The notes: generated by a model from the letters alone, not told the origin. Shown: positions 1-8,127, numbered from the stretch's first letter. The stretch is 32,843 nucleotides of DNA from Deltaproteobacteria bacterium (GCA_016875335.1 VGRO01000046.1:1-32843); one strand, 5' to 3'. A program made the numbers and translations.

Positions 1-2
1 AC

Positions 3-440
3 GCGGCCGCGCCGGCCACCTGCGACGGCGCCTCGGTCAAGAGCTGCAAGGCCAACGGCAGCGACTGGCAGGTGACCCCGTGCGAGGCGGGCAAGACCTG
101 CCAACTGGGCACATGCGTGCCCGCCAAACCGCCCTGCCCGCCCAAGGAGATCGCCGACGACTTCGCCAAGCAGGACCAACTGTTGCAGGCGTACAAGGCG
201 TGCGCCAACTCGGACGGGTGCATGGGCAAGGCCGACGACGCCGCGCGGACCGCGTGTTTTGCCGCCTGCGTGGGCAAGACGTTTGCGCTAACGGCCAGTT
301 GCGGCACCTGCCTTGGACACTACGCGGTGTGCCTGTTTTCGGCATGCAAGGCGCAATGCGCGGTGGATCCGAGCGCCAAACCCTGCGAGACGTGCGCGGC
401 CGGGGCATGCGACGCGGCGCTGGCGGGCTGCGGTTCGTAG
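3..440 (+). CDS. Cysteine-rich exported protein, 3' part only
   Basis: The reading frame is open from the left edge, so the N-terminus lies outside the window; 145 residues remain before the TAG stop. The visible part holds many cysteines in two blocks. The first has spacing like small EGF or disulfide-rich repeats (TCDG, SCKANG, PCEAGKTC, GTCVP). The second is a C-terminal domain with about a dozen cysteines, including GTCLG, SACKAQC and CETCAAGAC. Such disulfide-rich proteins are common among exported or outer-membrane proteins of Myxococcota and relatives, so an extracytoplasmic location is likely. The function is unknown and I do not recognise a named family. A small hairpin (GGGCG, 5-base loop, CGCCC) follows at 447-461, without a T tract. 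The next 230 or so bases show no gene. Confidence 0.7.
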   Translation, partial: AAAPATCDGASVKSCKANGSDWQVTPCEAGKTCQLGTCVPAKPPCPPKEIADDFAKQDQLLQAYKACANSDGCMGKADDAARTACFAACVGKTFALTASCGTCLGHYAVCLFSACKAQCAVDPSAKPCETCAAGACDAALAGCGS

Positions 441-698
441 CAAAACGGGCGCCTGCCGCCCAGCCAACGCCCTCGGCCTCCCTGTGAGCGACACATGCGC
501 ACCACTGCCGTGCGCGCCGACGTCGCTGCCAGCGGTCGGGCGGGCGCCGCCGACCCCGAGCTTTCAGCCGTCCTTTCAAAGCATTGGGCGACGACCTTGG
601 CGTCCCAGGCGCTGCTGTGCCATCCTCGCCGCATGACGCTTGCGCTGCCCGCCTCCGTCCCAGCACCCGCAACCGCACGAACGCCGGGATAGCCGATT

Positions 699-2099
699 TT
701 GGCGCGCTTTCGCCCGCACCGCATGTACCCTGGCGCCCTGCTGGCCCAGGAGGCGTGCAGCTATCAGGCGTGCACGGAGTTGCTGTTGCGGATGCGCGGC
801 AAGCTGGCCGTCCTCATCCACAGCGACCGCGACTGCAGCAACGTCCTGCCCAAGACCGGCGGGCGCGTCCACCGCGAACTGCCGTACAAGTTCGTGTGCA
901 CCAACCTGCGCGAGGACGAGCTGGTCTCGGGCCACGGCGGCGCCAAGCTGCGGCGGGCCATCGAGGTGGTGCACGAGGCGATGCAGCCCGACCTCATTGT
1001 GGTGTTGTCCACTTGTCCCACGGTGATGATCGGCGACAACCTCAAACACGTGGCCAAGAAGGCGGCGCGCGACCTGGGTATTCGCGTCGAGGCGGAGATT
1101 ACCCACGGGCTGCGGCCGGTCTCGCCTGCCGAAGTCGTGGACACGCTGTACTGCCTGCTGGCGCGCGCGGCGCAACCGAGCGGTGCGGACGTGCGGCGGC
1201 GCGTGGCCCTGGTCGGCGTGGAACTGCGCGACGAAGAACGCACAGAAATGTTTGCCCAGTTCAAGACTTTAGGACTGGACCTGCATGTTGTTCTCAACGG
1301 CAGCGCCGCCCTCGACGTTTTCCTGCGCGCCGCCGACGTGGGCCTTGTGGTGCATCCGGGTCCCAACATGTTGGTGGCCTATGCCCGCCACGCCCGCGAG
1401 GTCTGGCAGCAGGCCACCGCCGAGGTGCCCCTGCCGTGCGGCGTGCGCGGCTGCGACCGCTTCTGGTCGGCCGTGGCCGAGTCGTCGGGATATCAGGGCG
1501 ACCCGCTGGCGGCGATGGCAGTGGACCGCGAGCCCGCTTTGGCGGCAGTCGAGGCGACCCGCAAGCGCCTGTTTGAACGGCTGGGCCGGCCACTGCGGGT
1601 GGCGTACAACATCGGTTCGGTCCGCAGCTTCGACCTGCGGCGCCTGGCGCTTGAAGAGCTGGGCGACGTGCCGATGTTCGAGGAGTTGGGCGCGGCAATC
1701 GCGCTGTTCATCCAAGGCCCGCAGGACGACGACAATCGCCAGCGCACGGCAAAAGTGCTTCGCGACCTGGGCGTTGATCTGCCCTTTGCGTTGTTTCGCG
1801 CCCCGAACAGCTTGCAAGGGCTCATCACGCCTGGGGAGTTCGACGTTTTCTATGGCGCCGAGTTCTTGCGCGACCAGACCAGCCAGCTCAACCTGCCGCT
1901 GCTGCACCACCACGCGGAGGTCATCGGCCTGGGCTACCGCGCGGTCGCGCGCAACCTTGCGCGGCTTGAGGCGGCCGTGGGGTCGAGCTTCTACCGGACC
2001 TTTGCGCCGCACCGCGCGCCGGGGCAAGACGCCGACGTGCCGCGGGCCCTCGCGCGACCGAGCGACATCCTGGCCCCAGCGGGGACCGCGCATGTATGA
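699..2099 (+). CDS. Nitrogenase-like component 1, NifD/NifE-type subunit
   Basis: This 466-residue protein has the layout of the Oxidored_nitro family (NifD, NifE, BchN, CfbD, MarD). Three cysteines sit at the cluster positions: C46 (HSDRDCSN), C67 (KFVCTNLREDELVSG) and C106 (LSTCPTVMIGDNL). The motifs around the last two match NifD/NifE closely. C-terminal domains follow with GPQDDDNRQR near 345 and a LLHHHAEVIGLGY segment that aligns with the NifD region carrying the cofactor histidine. The segment aligning with the FeMo-co cysteine reads VVHPGPNM, so that cysteine appears to be proline. I chose the TTG at 699 because GGGAT lies 8 bases upstream; ATG 723 is the alternative. A stop at 690-692 blocks further extension. 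The gene overlaps the K-like gene by 8 bases. The substrate is unknown. Family assignment is firm; exact function is not. Confidence 0.9.
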   Translation: MARFRPHRMYPGALLAQEACSYQACTELLLRMRGKLAVLIHSDRDCSNVLPKTGGRVHRELPYKFVCTNLREDELVSGHGGAKLRRAIEVVHEAMQPDLIVVLSTCPTVMIGDNLKHVAKKAARDLGIRVEAEITHGLRPVSPAEVVDTLYCLLARAAQPSGADVRRRVALVGVELRDEERTEMFAQFKTLGLDLHVVLNGSAALDVFLRAADVGLVVHPGPNMLVAYARHAREVWQQATAEVPLPCGVRGCDRFWSAVAESSGYQGDPLAAMAVDREPALAAVEATRKRLFERLGRPLRVAYNIGSVRSFDLRRLALEELGDVPMFEELGAAIALFIQGPQDDDNRQRTAKVLRDLGVDLPFALFRAPNSLQGLITPGEFDVFYGAEFLRDQTSQLNLPLLHHHAEVIGLGYRAVARNLARLEAAVGSSFYRTFAPHRAPGQDADVPRALARPSDILAPAGTAHV

Positions 2100-3432
2100 A
2101 GGCTTGACGCTCGACGACCTGGCGATCCGCGGCAGCTCGCATACCCCGTTCTTTGGTATCTACCTGGCGAGCCACGCGGTGCGCGACGCCATGTGCATGT
2201 GCCACGCCAGCGTCGGTTGCAAGGTCAAGACGCAAGAGCACCTGGTCTATCACGACGGCGTGCAGGACGCGCACAACCGCAGGCGCTATTCGCAGCTCAT
2301 CGACGAGGACCTGATACAAGGCTCCACGGCGCAGCTCGAAGAGGAGATTGTCGCGTTTGCGGCGCGCTTGGGCAGCCAGGTGGTCGTCATCGACTGCTCG
2401 ACCCCGCTGAGCCTGCAAGTCCAGCCACTCAAGGGCGTCGTCGAGCGCTGCCGCCAGCGGACCGGCGTCGACGTGGTGGCGGTGTCGGCCCGCAACTACG
2501 ACAACGACCTGTGGTTCGGCTATGCGGCCACGGCGGCGGCGCTGTTCCGGCGGCAGTTCGAGGTGGCCGCGCAGCTCGACCCGCCGACGGTCGCCGCGGA
2601 CGAAGTGAGCCTGCTCGGCATGCCTTTCGACCGCTACGAAGGCGACAGCCAAGGCAACGTTGCCGAGGTGCGCCGCCTGCTGTGGGGCCTGGGACTCAAG
2701 GCCAAGGCGGTCTTTTTCGCGGGCGAGCCCTACGCGACCTTGGCCGACGCCGTGCGCGCCCGCACCCACCTGAGCCTTCCGTGGATGGCGCCCGCGCTGC
2801 GCGAGGTGCGGCAGGTCGCCGAGGTGGCGGCGCTGCCGGTGCCGATGGGTTTCGACGGTACGCGGCGGTTCGTGCTGGCGGCCGCCCAGGCGAGCGGCGT
2901 GTCGTCCCAGCGAGCCGTGTCGTTCTGCCAGGCGGAGCTCGCCGCAGCCAAGCCGCTGGCCGAACTCGCGCGGCGCGCCCTGCGGGGCCGACACTACGTT
3001 GCCTTCGCCGAAGCACCGCGCCTGGCTGGGTTGATCGCGCTGTGCAGCGAACTCGAGATGGTGCCGCTTGCGCTCGGCGTCACCCATTTCCGGCTCGGCG
3101 GGCGCGCCGACGTCCAGGCCATGCTGGCGCGCGAATTCGACGTGTGCGTGGCCGATCACGTGGTCTGGCTGGAGGACCCGACGCCACAAGCGGTAGCCGC
3201 GCTTGGCCCGGCCCAGGGCGGCGCACCGGCGCTGCTGGACCGCGCAGACCTGGTGGTCGGTTCGAGCATCGAGCGCGACCAGTTGGCCGAGTACGCGGGG
3301 CCGTTCCTGGAGTTCGGCTTTCCGAGCGAAGCGCGACACTACCTGTTGCCGGCGCCGTGGCTGGGCTTTCGCGGGGCGCTGCGCCTGGCCGAGCAGATGA
3401 TGCAGGCGGTGGTTGCCCGCGGCGGTCGTTGA
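2092..3432 (+). CDS. Nitrogenase-like component 1, NifK/NifN-type subunit
   Basis: This 446-residue protein is expected to pair with the D-like subunit in a heterotetramer that receives electrons from the NifH-like protein. The N-terminal block has C43 (HASVGCKVKTQ, like the GSQGC loop of NifK) and C102 (VVIDCSTPLS, like the third NifK cysteine). The segment equivalent to the second NifK cysteine reads NRRRYSQLIDEDLIQGS, with no cysteine, so cluster ligation is probably asymmetric. C35 and C37 are extra. The C-terminus (EFGFPSEARHYLLPAPWLGFRGALRL) closely resembles the NifK-type ending GFP..DRH.L...P..GYRGAL. ATG 2092 has GGGGA six bases upstream and overlaps the previous stop, so translation is probably coupled. 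Alternatives are a BchB- or CfbD-like role, but those signature sequences are absent. Confidence 0.88.
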   Translation: MYEGLTLDDLAIRGSSHTPFFGIYLASHAVRDAMCMCHASVGCKVKTQEHLVYHDGVQDAHNRRRYSQLIDEDLIQGSTAQLEEEIVAFAARLGSQVVVIDCSTPLSLQVQPLKGVVERCRQRTGVDVVAVSARNYDNDLWFGYAATAAALFRRQFEVAAQLDPPTVAADEVSLLGMPFDRYEGDSQGNVAEVRRLLWGLGLKAKAVFFAGEPYATLADAVRARTHLSLPWMAPALREVRQVAEVAALPVPMGFDGTRRFVLAAAQASGVSSQRAVSFCQAELAAAKPLAELARRALRGRHYVAFAEAPRLAGLIALCSELEMVPLALGVTHFRLGGRADVQAMLAREFDVCVADHVVWLEDPTPQAVAALGPAQGGAPALLDRADLVVGSSIERDQLAEYAGPFLEFGFPSEARHYLLPAPWLGFRGALRLAEQMMQAVVARGGR

Positions 3433-3477
3433 CGTGCGCATAACTTGCTGAAACCATGTGTCTCTGCTGAGGATGGG

Positions 3478-3505
3478 TTGACACCGCCGCCCTGGCCTCT
3501 AGCCT
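3478..3505 (+). promoter_or_regulatory. Possible sigma70-type promoter before the NifH-like gene
   Basis: A perfect TTGACA lies at 3478-3483, followed after 16 bases by TAGCCT (3500-3505), a weak match to TATAAT. The predicted transcript would start about 30 bases before the TTG start codon of the NifH-like gene. The 112-base gap after the K-like gene leaves room for separate transcription of the reductase gene. The -10 match is poor, so this is tentative. Confidence 0.3.
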
Positions 3506-3544
3506 CATTGGGCGCCCTGCGCGCCTCGCCCCGAAGGACGCCCC

Positions 3545-4441
3545 TTGCTCAGCATCGAACGCAACCTGCGCAGCCTCGGCACCGTGGCCACCCCGTCGAA
3601 GCGCCCGCGGTCCCTGGCCTTCTACGGCAAGGGCGGTGTCGGCAAGTCGACCGTGGTCTCCAACCTGACGGCCACTTTGGCGGCGCGCGGCCGGCGCATC
3701 CTGCAGGTCGGCTGCGACCCCAAGCGCGACAGCTCGCGCAACCTCATCGCGCGCTTTCCGCCGACCACGCTGATGGACCTGCTCGGCGCCGGCAAGAGCA
3801 ACCTGCAACCCAGCGACATCGTGATGGACGGCGGCGCCAACGTCGAATGCATCGAGGTCGGCGGACCCAAACCGGGCGTCGGCTGTGCCGGCCGCGGGCT
3901 CGGCCGCCTGTTCGAAGAGCTCGAAACCATGGAGATCTTCGATCGCGGGTACGACTACGTCTTCTACGACGTGTTGGGCGACGTGGTGTGCGGCGGGTTC
4001 GCCGTGCCGATGCGCGACGGCTACGCCGAGGAAGTGTACGTGGTCACTTCCGGCGAGTTCATGAGCCTGTACGCCGCCAACAACATCGCCCGTGGCATCG
4101 CCAACTACGCCGACCAGGGCGACATCCGCATGGGCGGCCTCATCGCCAATTGCAAGGACCTGGCCTTCGACAAGGACCTCATCGAGCGCTTCGCCGACCG
4201 CATCGGCACCCACGTCGTGGCCTGGCTGCAATGGGACAAGGTGGTGTACGAGGCCGAGCGGCGCAGGATGCCGGTGGTGCGCTACCAGCCAGACCACCCG
4301 TTCGTGGCTACGTGGCACGCAGTCGCCGACGCCCTGGAGCAACAAGCGCGCCCGCACGTGCCGAAGCCGATGGACGACGTGCAACTCGATGTTTTCCTGG
4401 ACGAGTTGTTTGGCTACGGCGACGCCGGCCGGCGAGGTTGA
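3545..4441 (+). CDS. NifH-like iron-protein ATPase (component 2)
   Basis: This 298-residue P-loop ATPase would be the electron donor for the two upstream component-1-like subunits. The P-loop FYGKGGVGKST starts near residue 26, the switch region reads VGCDPKRDSSRNL, and the two 4Fe-4S ligands are C114 (GGPKPGVGCAGRG) and C149 (YDVLGDVVCGGFA). Their spacing of 35 equals that of C97/C132 in Azotobacter NifH. R117 corresponds to the arginine that is ADP-ribosylated in NifH. SGEFMSLYAANNI and VYEAERRRMPVVRYQP are also NifH-like, more so than BchL or BchX. Relative to NifH there is an N-terminal extension of about 19 residues. The TTG start is supported by AAGGA six bases upstream. The exact subgroup (NifH, CfbC, MarH-like or new) needs a phylogeny. 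Confidence 0.92.
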   Translation: MLSIERNLRSLGTVATPSKRPRSLAFYGKGGVGKSTVVSNLTATLAARGRRILQVGCDPKRDSSRNLIARFPPTTLMDLLGAGKSNLQPSDIVMDGGANVECIEVGGPKPGVGCAGRGLGRLFEELETMEIFDRGYDYVFYDVLGDVVCGGFAVPMRDGYAEEVYVVTSGEFMSLYAANNIARGIANYADQGDIRMGGLIANCKDLAFDKDLIERFADRIGTHVVAWLQWDKVVYEAERRRMPVVRYQPDHPFVATWHAVADALEQQARPHVPKPMDDVQLDVFLDELFGYGDAGRRG

Positions 4442-4862
4442 GCGGCCTGGATCGGTGTGCCACGTGTCCGGAGCGCAAGGTTGGGCGGTCGCTGCCGCGC
4501 GGGTGCATCGCGGCAAAACGAACAGCTTGTAGCGCGCAGGGCACTGCCAGGGCTTGGCAAGCGGTTGCGAGGTGTCGTCCAAGCTGGACGAGGCGGACCG
4601 GTCTTTTGCGCTTGCAACCGGCGCTCTCGGCGAACGCTGGCGCTGCTGGTGGGTGCAACTTGGATAGAAAAACGGCACGCGGGGCGCCGGCACCTGGGAA
4701 AAGTTGCCAGCCGGCCGCGACGTGGTCGTTCGCCAACAATTTGCAAATGGAATCAGGACACTGAGCACCGCAAGATCCAAGGCCCGCCGCACGTTGGGCC
4801 CTTCCCCGCCCGCCCTCGCCGGGCTATGCTGCACACCCCTGCGTCCGTCGCCCGGAGGGTTC
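4442..4862. other. Intergenic region, no gene seen
   Basis: This 421-base gap separates the NifH-like gene from the next gene. The reading frames here lack homology-like features and look like random GC-rich frames. It holds a short hairpin (TGCCA, 5-base loop, TGGCA, around 4546-4560) and a TATGCT at 4825-4830 that could serve as a -10 element for the downstream gene. A TCAG-N4-CTGA palindrome lies at 4753-4764 and belongs to the motif family described in the findings. Confidence 0.5.
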
Positions 4863-5951
4863 ATGCGTTCGCCAATCCGAATCCCCAACCGCAAGGCCGT
4901 GGCCGTGGCCGTGGTCGCGCTGCTCCTGGTCGGCGCCGTCTCCGTGGCCTGGGCCCGCTCGGGCGGCAGTTTCGGCGGCGGCTTCAAGTCGAGTTCGCGG
5001 TCGTCGTCCAGTTCGTTCCGGTCGTCATCGTCCAGTTCGTCGTCGCGGTCGTTCGGGTCGTCGTCGTCGCGGTCGTGGGGATCGTCGTCTTCCAGCGCGC
5101 CGAGCTATGGCGGCACGCGTTACGTGCCCGTGCCCGTGCCAACGCCAGGGAGCACGTACTACTTCGGCGCGCCGCGGCCCTATCGCAGCTATACGAGCTG
5201 GCACCACCACAGCAGCGGCGGCAGCGTCGTCGGCGCCATCGTTTCGCTCATCGTCGTCGGCATCATCTTTTTTGTTATCGTCGCGATCATCGTGGCGGTG
5301 GTGCGCGCCCGCCGGCGGTCGACCGAGGCGGGGGGTGACGGTGGCGGCTACGTGCCTCAACCGACCCACGAGAAATGCGATGTCTGGCTCCTGCAGTTCG
5401 GCGTGCAGATGCAAGCCCGCGACGTGCAAGATGCTTTGGAAGCCCTGGCCGCGCGCACGGACGCCGACAGTGAAGACAGCCTGAGCTACGCGCTGCGCGA
5501 GTTGGCCCACAACCTGCAAGGCAAACTCGAACACGTCGAATACGCGGCGGTTCGCGGCACCGAGAAGATGCCGATGGCCAAGGCGGAGGACCAGTTCCAA
5601 CTGTGGAGCAGCAACGAGCGCGCCAAGTTCAACCGCGAGGTCATCCGCGGCGATTCCTCCGGCGTACGGCGACAGCAGAAAGAGTGGAAAACCGACGGCA
5701 TTCGCGACGAGGACGGCCAACTGGCGGTGGCCGAGTTCTTCGTGGTGTCCGTGGTGCTGGCGGTGCGCGGCAAGCAGTTTGCGCGCCAAATCCACGGGAC
5801 CGCTGAACTGACCGCGCTCTTGGAAGAACTGGCGACGGTCACCGGCCAACAGTTGGTCGCACTTGAGGTCGTTTGGTCGCCGGCCGCGCGCAGCGACGCC
5901 ATGAGCCGTGAGGACATGGAAGGCCGCTACCCAGAACTTGCGCCTGTCTGA
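4863..5951 (+). CDS. DUF1517-type membrane protein with serine-rich tract
   Basis: This 362-residue protein begins with an export signal (residues 1-32, hydrophobic core AVAVAVVALLLVGAVSVAWA). A Gly/Ser/Arg-rich low-complexity tract follows at about 33-80 with runs of up to eight serines, then a Pro/Tyr/His segment and one strong transmembrane helix at about 121-148. A soluble domain follows (165-362) with KCDVWLLQFGVQMQARDVQDALEAL and a C-terminal FFVVSVVLAVRG stretch. This plan matches the DUF1517 family known from cyanobacteria, plastids and some Proteobacteria, whose biochemical role is unknown. ATG 4863 has GGAGGG three bases upstream; in-frame starts further upstream have no such site. 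The OPT transporter gene follows 64 bases later and could be co-transcribed. Confidence 0.75.
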   Translation: MRSPIRIPNRKAVAVAVVALLLVGAVSVAWARSGGSFGGGFKSSSRSSSSSFRSSSSSSSSRSFGSSSSRSWGSSSSSAPSYGGTRYVPVPVPTPGSTYYFGAPRPYRSYTSWHHHSSGGSVVGAIVSLIVVGIIFFVIVAIIVAVVRARRRSTEAGGDGGGYVPQPTHEKCDVWLLQFGVQMQARDVQDALEALAARTDADSEDSLSYALRELAHNLQGKLEHVEYAAVRGTEKMPMAKAEDQFQLWSSNERAKFNREVIRGDSSGVRRQQKEWKTDGIRDEDGQLAVAEFFVVSVVLAVRGKQFARQIHGTAELTALLEELATVTGQQLVALEVVWSPAARSDAMSREDMEGRYPELAPV

Positions 5952-6015
5952 CCGCCAGCGCGACACGCCCACCACGCCTACTGCCAGCGGTCGCTCCGGG
6001 CGGCCCGAGGATGCC

Positions 6016-7917
6016 ATGCACCCTGAGCACGACGCCCAGCAGCCCGCAGCGCCAGCCGCACCGCCTCCGCCACCCCCGAACGACGCACCTGCGGCGGAAC
6101 ACGACCGCTACTGGCTCGACCACGTCTACGTCGGCGACCGACAGCCGCAGTTGACGATCCGCGCCGTACTGACCGGTTGCGTCATCGGCGGTGTGATGTC
6201 GATCTCCAACCTCTACGTCGGGCTCAAGATCGGCTGGGGTCTGGGCGTCGCGATCACTGCGGCGGTGTTGGCCTTCACGCTTTTCACGGTGTTGGAAAAG
6301 GTCGCGAACGGCGCGCTGGGCCAGGGCACGGTCCGCCACTTTACCCTGCTCGAAAACAACACCATGCAGACCGCGGCGTCGGCGGCGGGGTACATGTCGT
6401 CCGCGGGCTTGGTGTCGGCGATTCCGGCGCTGTGGATGGTCAGCCAGTTCAAGTTGAGCATGGTGCAGACCATCGTGTGGGTGACCGCCATTTCGCTGCT
6501 CGGCATCGTGGCCGCGATCCCGGTCAAGCGCAAGCTCATCAACCAAGAGCGGTTGCGCTTCCCGTCTGGCATCGCCGCCGCCGAGACCCTGCGCAGCCTG
6601 CACGCGACCGGCGGCGAGGGCACCGTCAAGGGCATGGCGTTGGGTGCCGGCGGCCTGGCCGGGGCTCTCGTGGCACTGCTGCGCGAAGGGCTGCACACGC
6701 TGCCGGACAAGCTGGCGATTTTCGGCAAGGGTCTGGCGCTGCGCTCGGTCGCGTTCGAGCCTTCGCTGGTCATGATTGGCGCCGGGGCCATCATGGGCTT
6801 CAAGGCCGCCTTCTGGATGTTCGTGTCCGGTTTGGTATCGCGGTGGTTCTTGGCGGATTGGCTGCTCGAACAAGGCTACATCACCTGCGGCAAGCTCAAG
6901 GCGGGCGAGGTGTGCGGGCCGGATACCCTGCCCTACGGCCCCATCAATGCGTGGACACTGTGGCCCGGCGTGTCGCTGATGGTGGTGCACGCCCTGGTAG
7001 GCCTGGCGATTCAGGCGCCGGGCATGATTGCCGGATTCAAGAAGACGCTCGCCAAGAGCAGCGACGGAGCCACCGACCCGCGGCTGGCGGGCGTCGAGGT
7101 GCCGTTCTCGTGGTTCCTGGGTGGCCTGGCCGGCGTCGGTGCGCTGTGCGTGGCCCTGCAGGCGATGTGGTTCGACATTCCGGTGCACTGGGGCGTGGTG
7201 GCGGTGGTGCTGTCGCTGCTGCTGGCGTTCGTGGCGGCGCGCTCGGTGGGCGAGACCGACATCAACCCGGTCGGCAACATGGGCAAGGTCACGCAGTTGG
7301 TGTTCGGCGGGTTGATGCAGGGTCAGGTCAACGCCAACTTGCTGGCCGCCAACGTCACGGCGGGCGCGGCCTCCCACGCGGGCGACCTGTTGACCGACAT
7401 GAAGGCCGGGTATCTGGTCGGCGCCCGGCCGCGCTACCAGGTGATTTCGCAGGTGTTCGGCGTGCTGGTTGGCGCGGTGTTTGCCAGCGTCGCCTACCAG
7501 TTCTTGGTGGACCCGACGACGCTCGGCGGCGAAAAGTGGCCGGCGCCGGCGGCGATGGTGTGGGCCAAGGTCGCCGAGCTGCTGAGCAAGGGTGTTGGCA
7601 ACATGGAGCCGCACAAACTGGATGCCATCGAAATCGCAGCTGCCGTCGGCGCCAGCATGGCGATCCTCGAGCACCTGTCGCCGGCCCGCTTGCGCAAGTG
7701 GTACCCGTCTGTCGCTGGGGTAGGCATCGCGATGACGGTGTCGTTCACCAGCAGCTTTTCGATGTGCATCGGCGCGTGCCTGGCCTGGGTCCTGGCCAGG
7801 GTCGCGCCACAGTGGTCCGAGCGCTTCACGATCGTCGTCGCCTCCGGCCTCATCGCCGGCGAGACGCTGATGGCGGTCGGCGTCATCGCCTGGGGGGTGT
7901 TGAGCGGGGGCGTGTAG
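6016..7917 (+). CDS. OPT-family oligopeptide/metal-chelate transporter
   Basis: This polytopic inner-membrane protein of 633 residues has a proline-rich cytoplasmic N-terminus (about 1-35) followed by many hydrophobic segments. The first is IRAVLTGCVIGGVMSISNLYVGLKIGWGLGVAI-like, a hallmark of the OPT family. GETDINPVGNMGKVTQLVFGG and NLLAANVTAGAASHAGDLLTDMKAGYLVGA segments are also typical. Family members import oligopeptides or metal-siderophore complexes by secondary transport; which substrate applies here cannot be read from sequence. ATG 6016 is chosen because GAGG ends five bases upstream and the preceding in-frame sequence overlaps the previous gene. Length is normal for bacterial OPT proteins. 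Confidence 0.9.
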   Translation: MHPEHDAQQPAAPAAPPPPPPNDAPAAEHDRYWLDHVYVGDRQPQLTIRAVLTGCVIGGVMSISNLYVGLKIGWGLGVAITAAVLAFTLFTVLEKVANGALGQGTVRHFTLLENNTMQTAASAAGYMSSAGLVSAIPALWMVSQFKLSMVQTIVWVTAISLLGIVAAIPVKRKLINQERLRFPSGIAAAETLRSLHATGGEGTVKGMALGAGGLAGALVALLREGLHTLPDKLAIFGKGLALRSVAFEPSLVMIGAGAIMGFKAAFWMFVSGLVSRWFLADWLLEQGYITCGKLKAGEVCGPDTLPYGPINAWTLWPGVSLMVVHALVGLAIQAPGMIAGFKKTLAKSSDGATDPRLAGVEVPFSWFLGGLAGVGALCVALQAMWFDIPVHWGVVAVVLSLLLAFVAARSVGETDINPVGNMGKVTQLVFGGLMQGQVNANLLAANVTAGAASHAGDLLTDMKAGYLVGARPRYQVISQVFGVLVGAVFASVAYQFLVDPTTLGGEKWPAPAAMVWAKVAELLSKGVGNMEPHKLDAIEIAAAVGASMAILEHLSPARLRKWYPSVAGVGIAMTVSFTSSFSMCIGACLAWVLARVAPQWSERFTIVVASGLIAGETLMAVGVIAWGVLSGGV

Positions 7918-8047
7918 CGGCAGCGGTTCGATCGCGTCCAAGTGGTGTTCCGGCTCGGGCGCGCGGTTGCGGTTGCCACCGAGCACGTCGTCGTTCCGGT
8001 CGATGACAGTCCCGTGACATCACAAAGTGGGTAAGCGGCCAAGGCGG

Positions 8048-8088
8048 TTGACGGACGTCAATGATCCTGACGCACACCTGTGCACAAT
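8048..8088 (+). promoter_or_regulatory. Fnr-type palindrome with class II promoter geometry
   Basis: TTGAC-N4-GTCAA at 8048-8061 is a perfect inverted repeat and matches the Fnr/Anr consensus TTGAT-N4-ATCAA at all but two symmetric bases. CACAAT at 8083-8088 resembles a -10 element. Its position would put the transcription start near 8095-8096, exactly 41.5 bases from the palindrome centre, as in class II Fnr-activated promoters. The region lies just upstream of a fragment that itself encodes the sensor part of an Fnr/Crp-family regulator, so it may be a former autoregulatory site. Confidence 0.5.
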
Positions 8089-8127
8089 TCGCCTGCGCGC
8101 CGCATTCCCCGCGGCGGCTGGTTCACC

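Noticed and set aside
495-692. Small + strand open frame between the cysteine-rich gene and the D-like gene
   Set aside because: No ribosome site, random composition, and it only shows that the D-like frame is closed upstream.
3434-3448. Sigma54-type -24/-12 promoter before the NifH-like gene
   Set aside because: TTGC at 3445-3448 fits the -12 element, but the -24 element reads TG where GG is essential.
699-4441. Dark-operative protochlorophyllide reductase or chlorophyllide reductase genes
   Set aside because: The ATPase motifs (KRDSS, SGEFMSLYAANNI, AERRRMPV) are NifH-like rather than BchL/BchX-like, and no tetrapyrrole genes are nearby.
3445-4764. 439-codon frame overlapping the NifH-like gene
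   Set aside because: Arg-rich frame-shadow of the NifH-like gene with no domain of its own.
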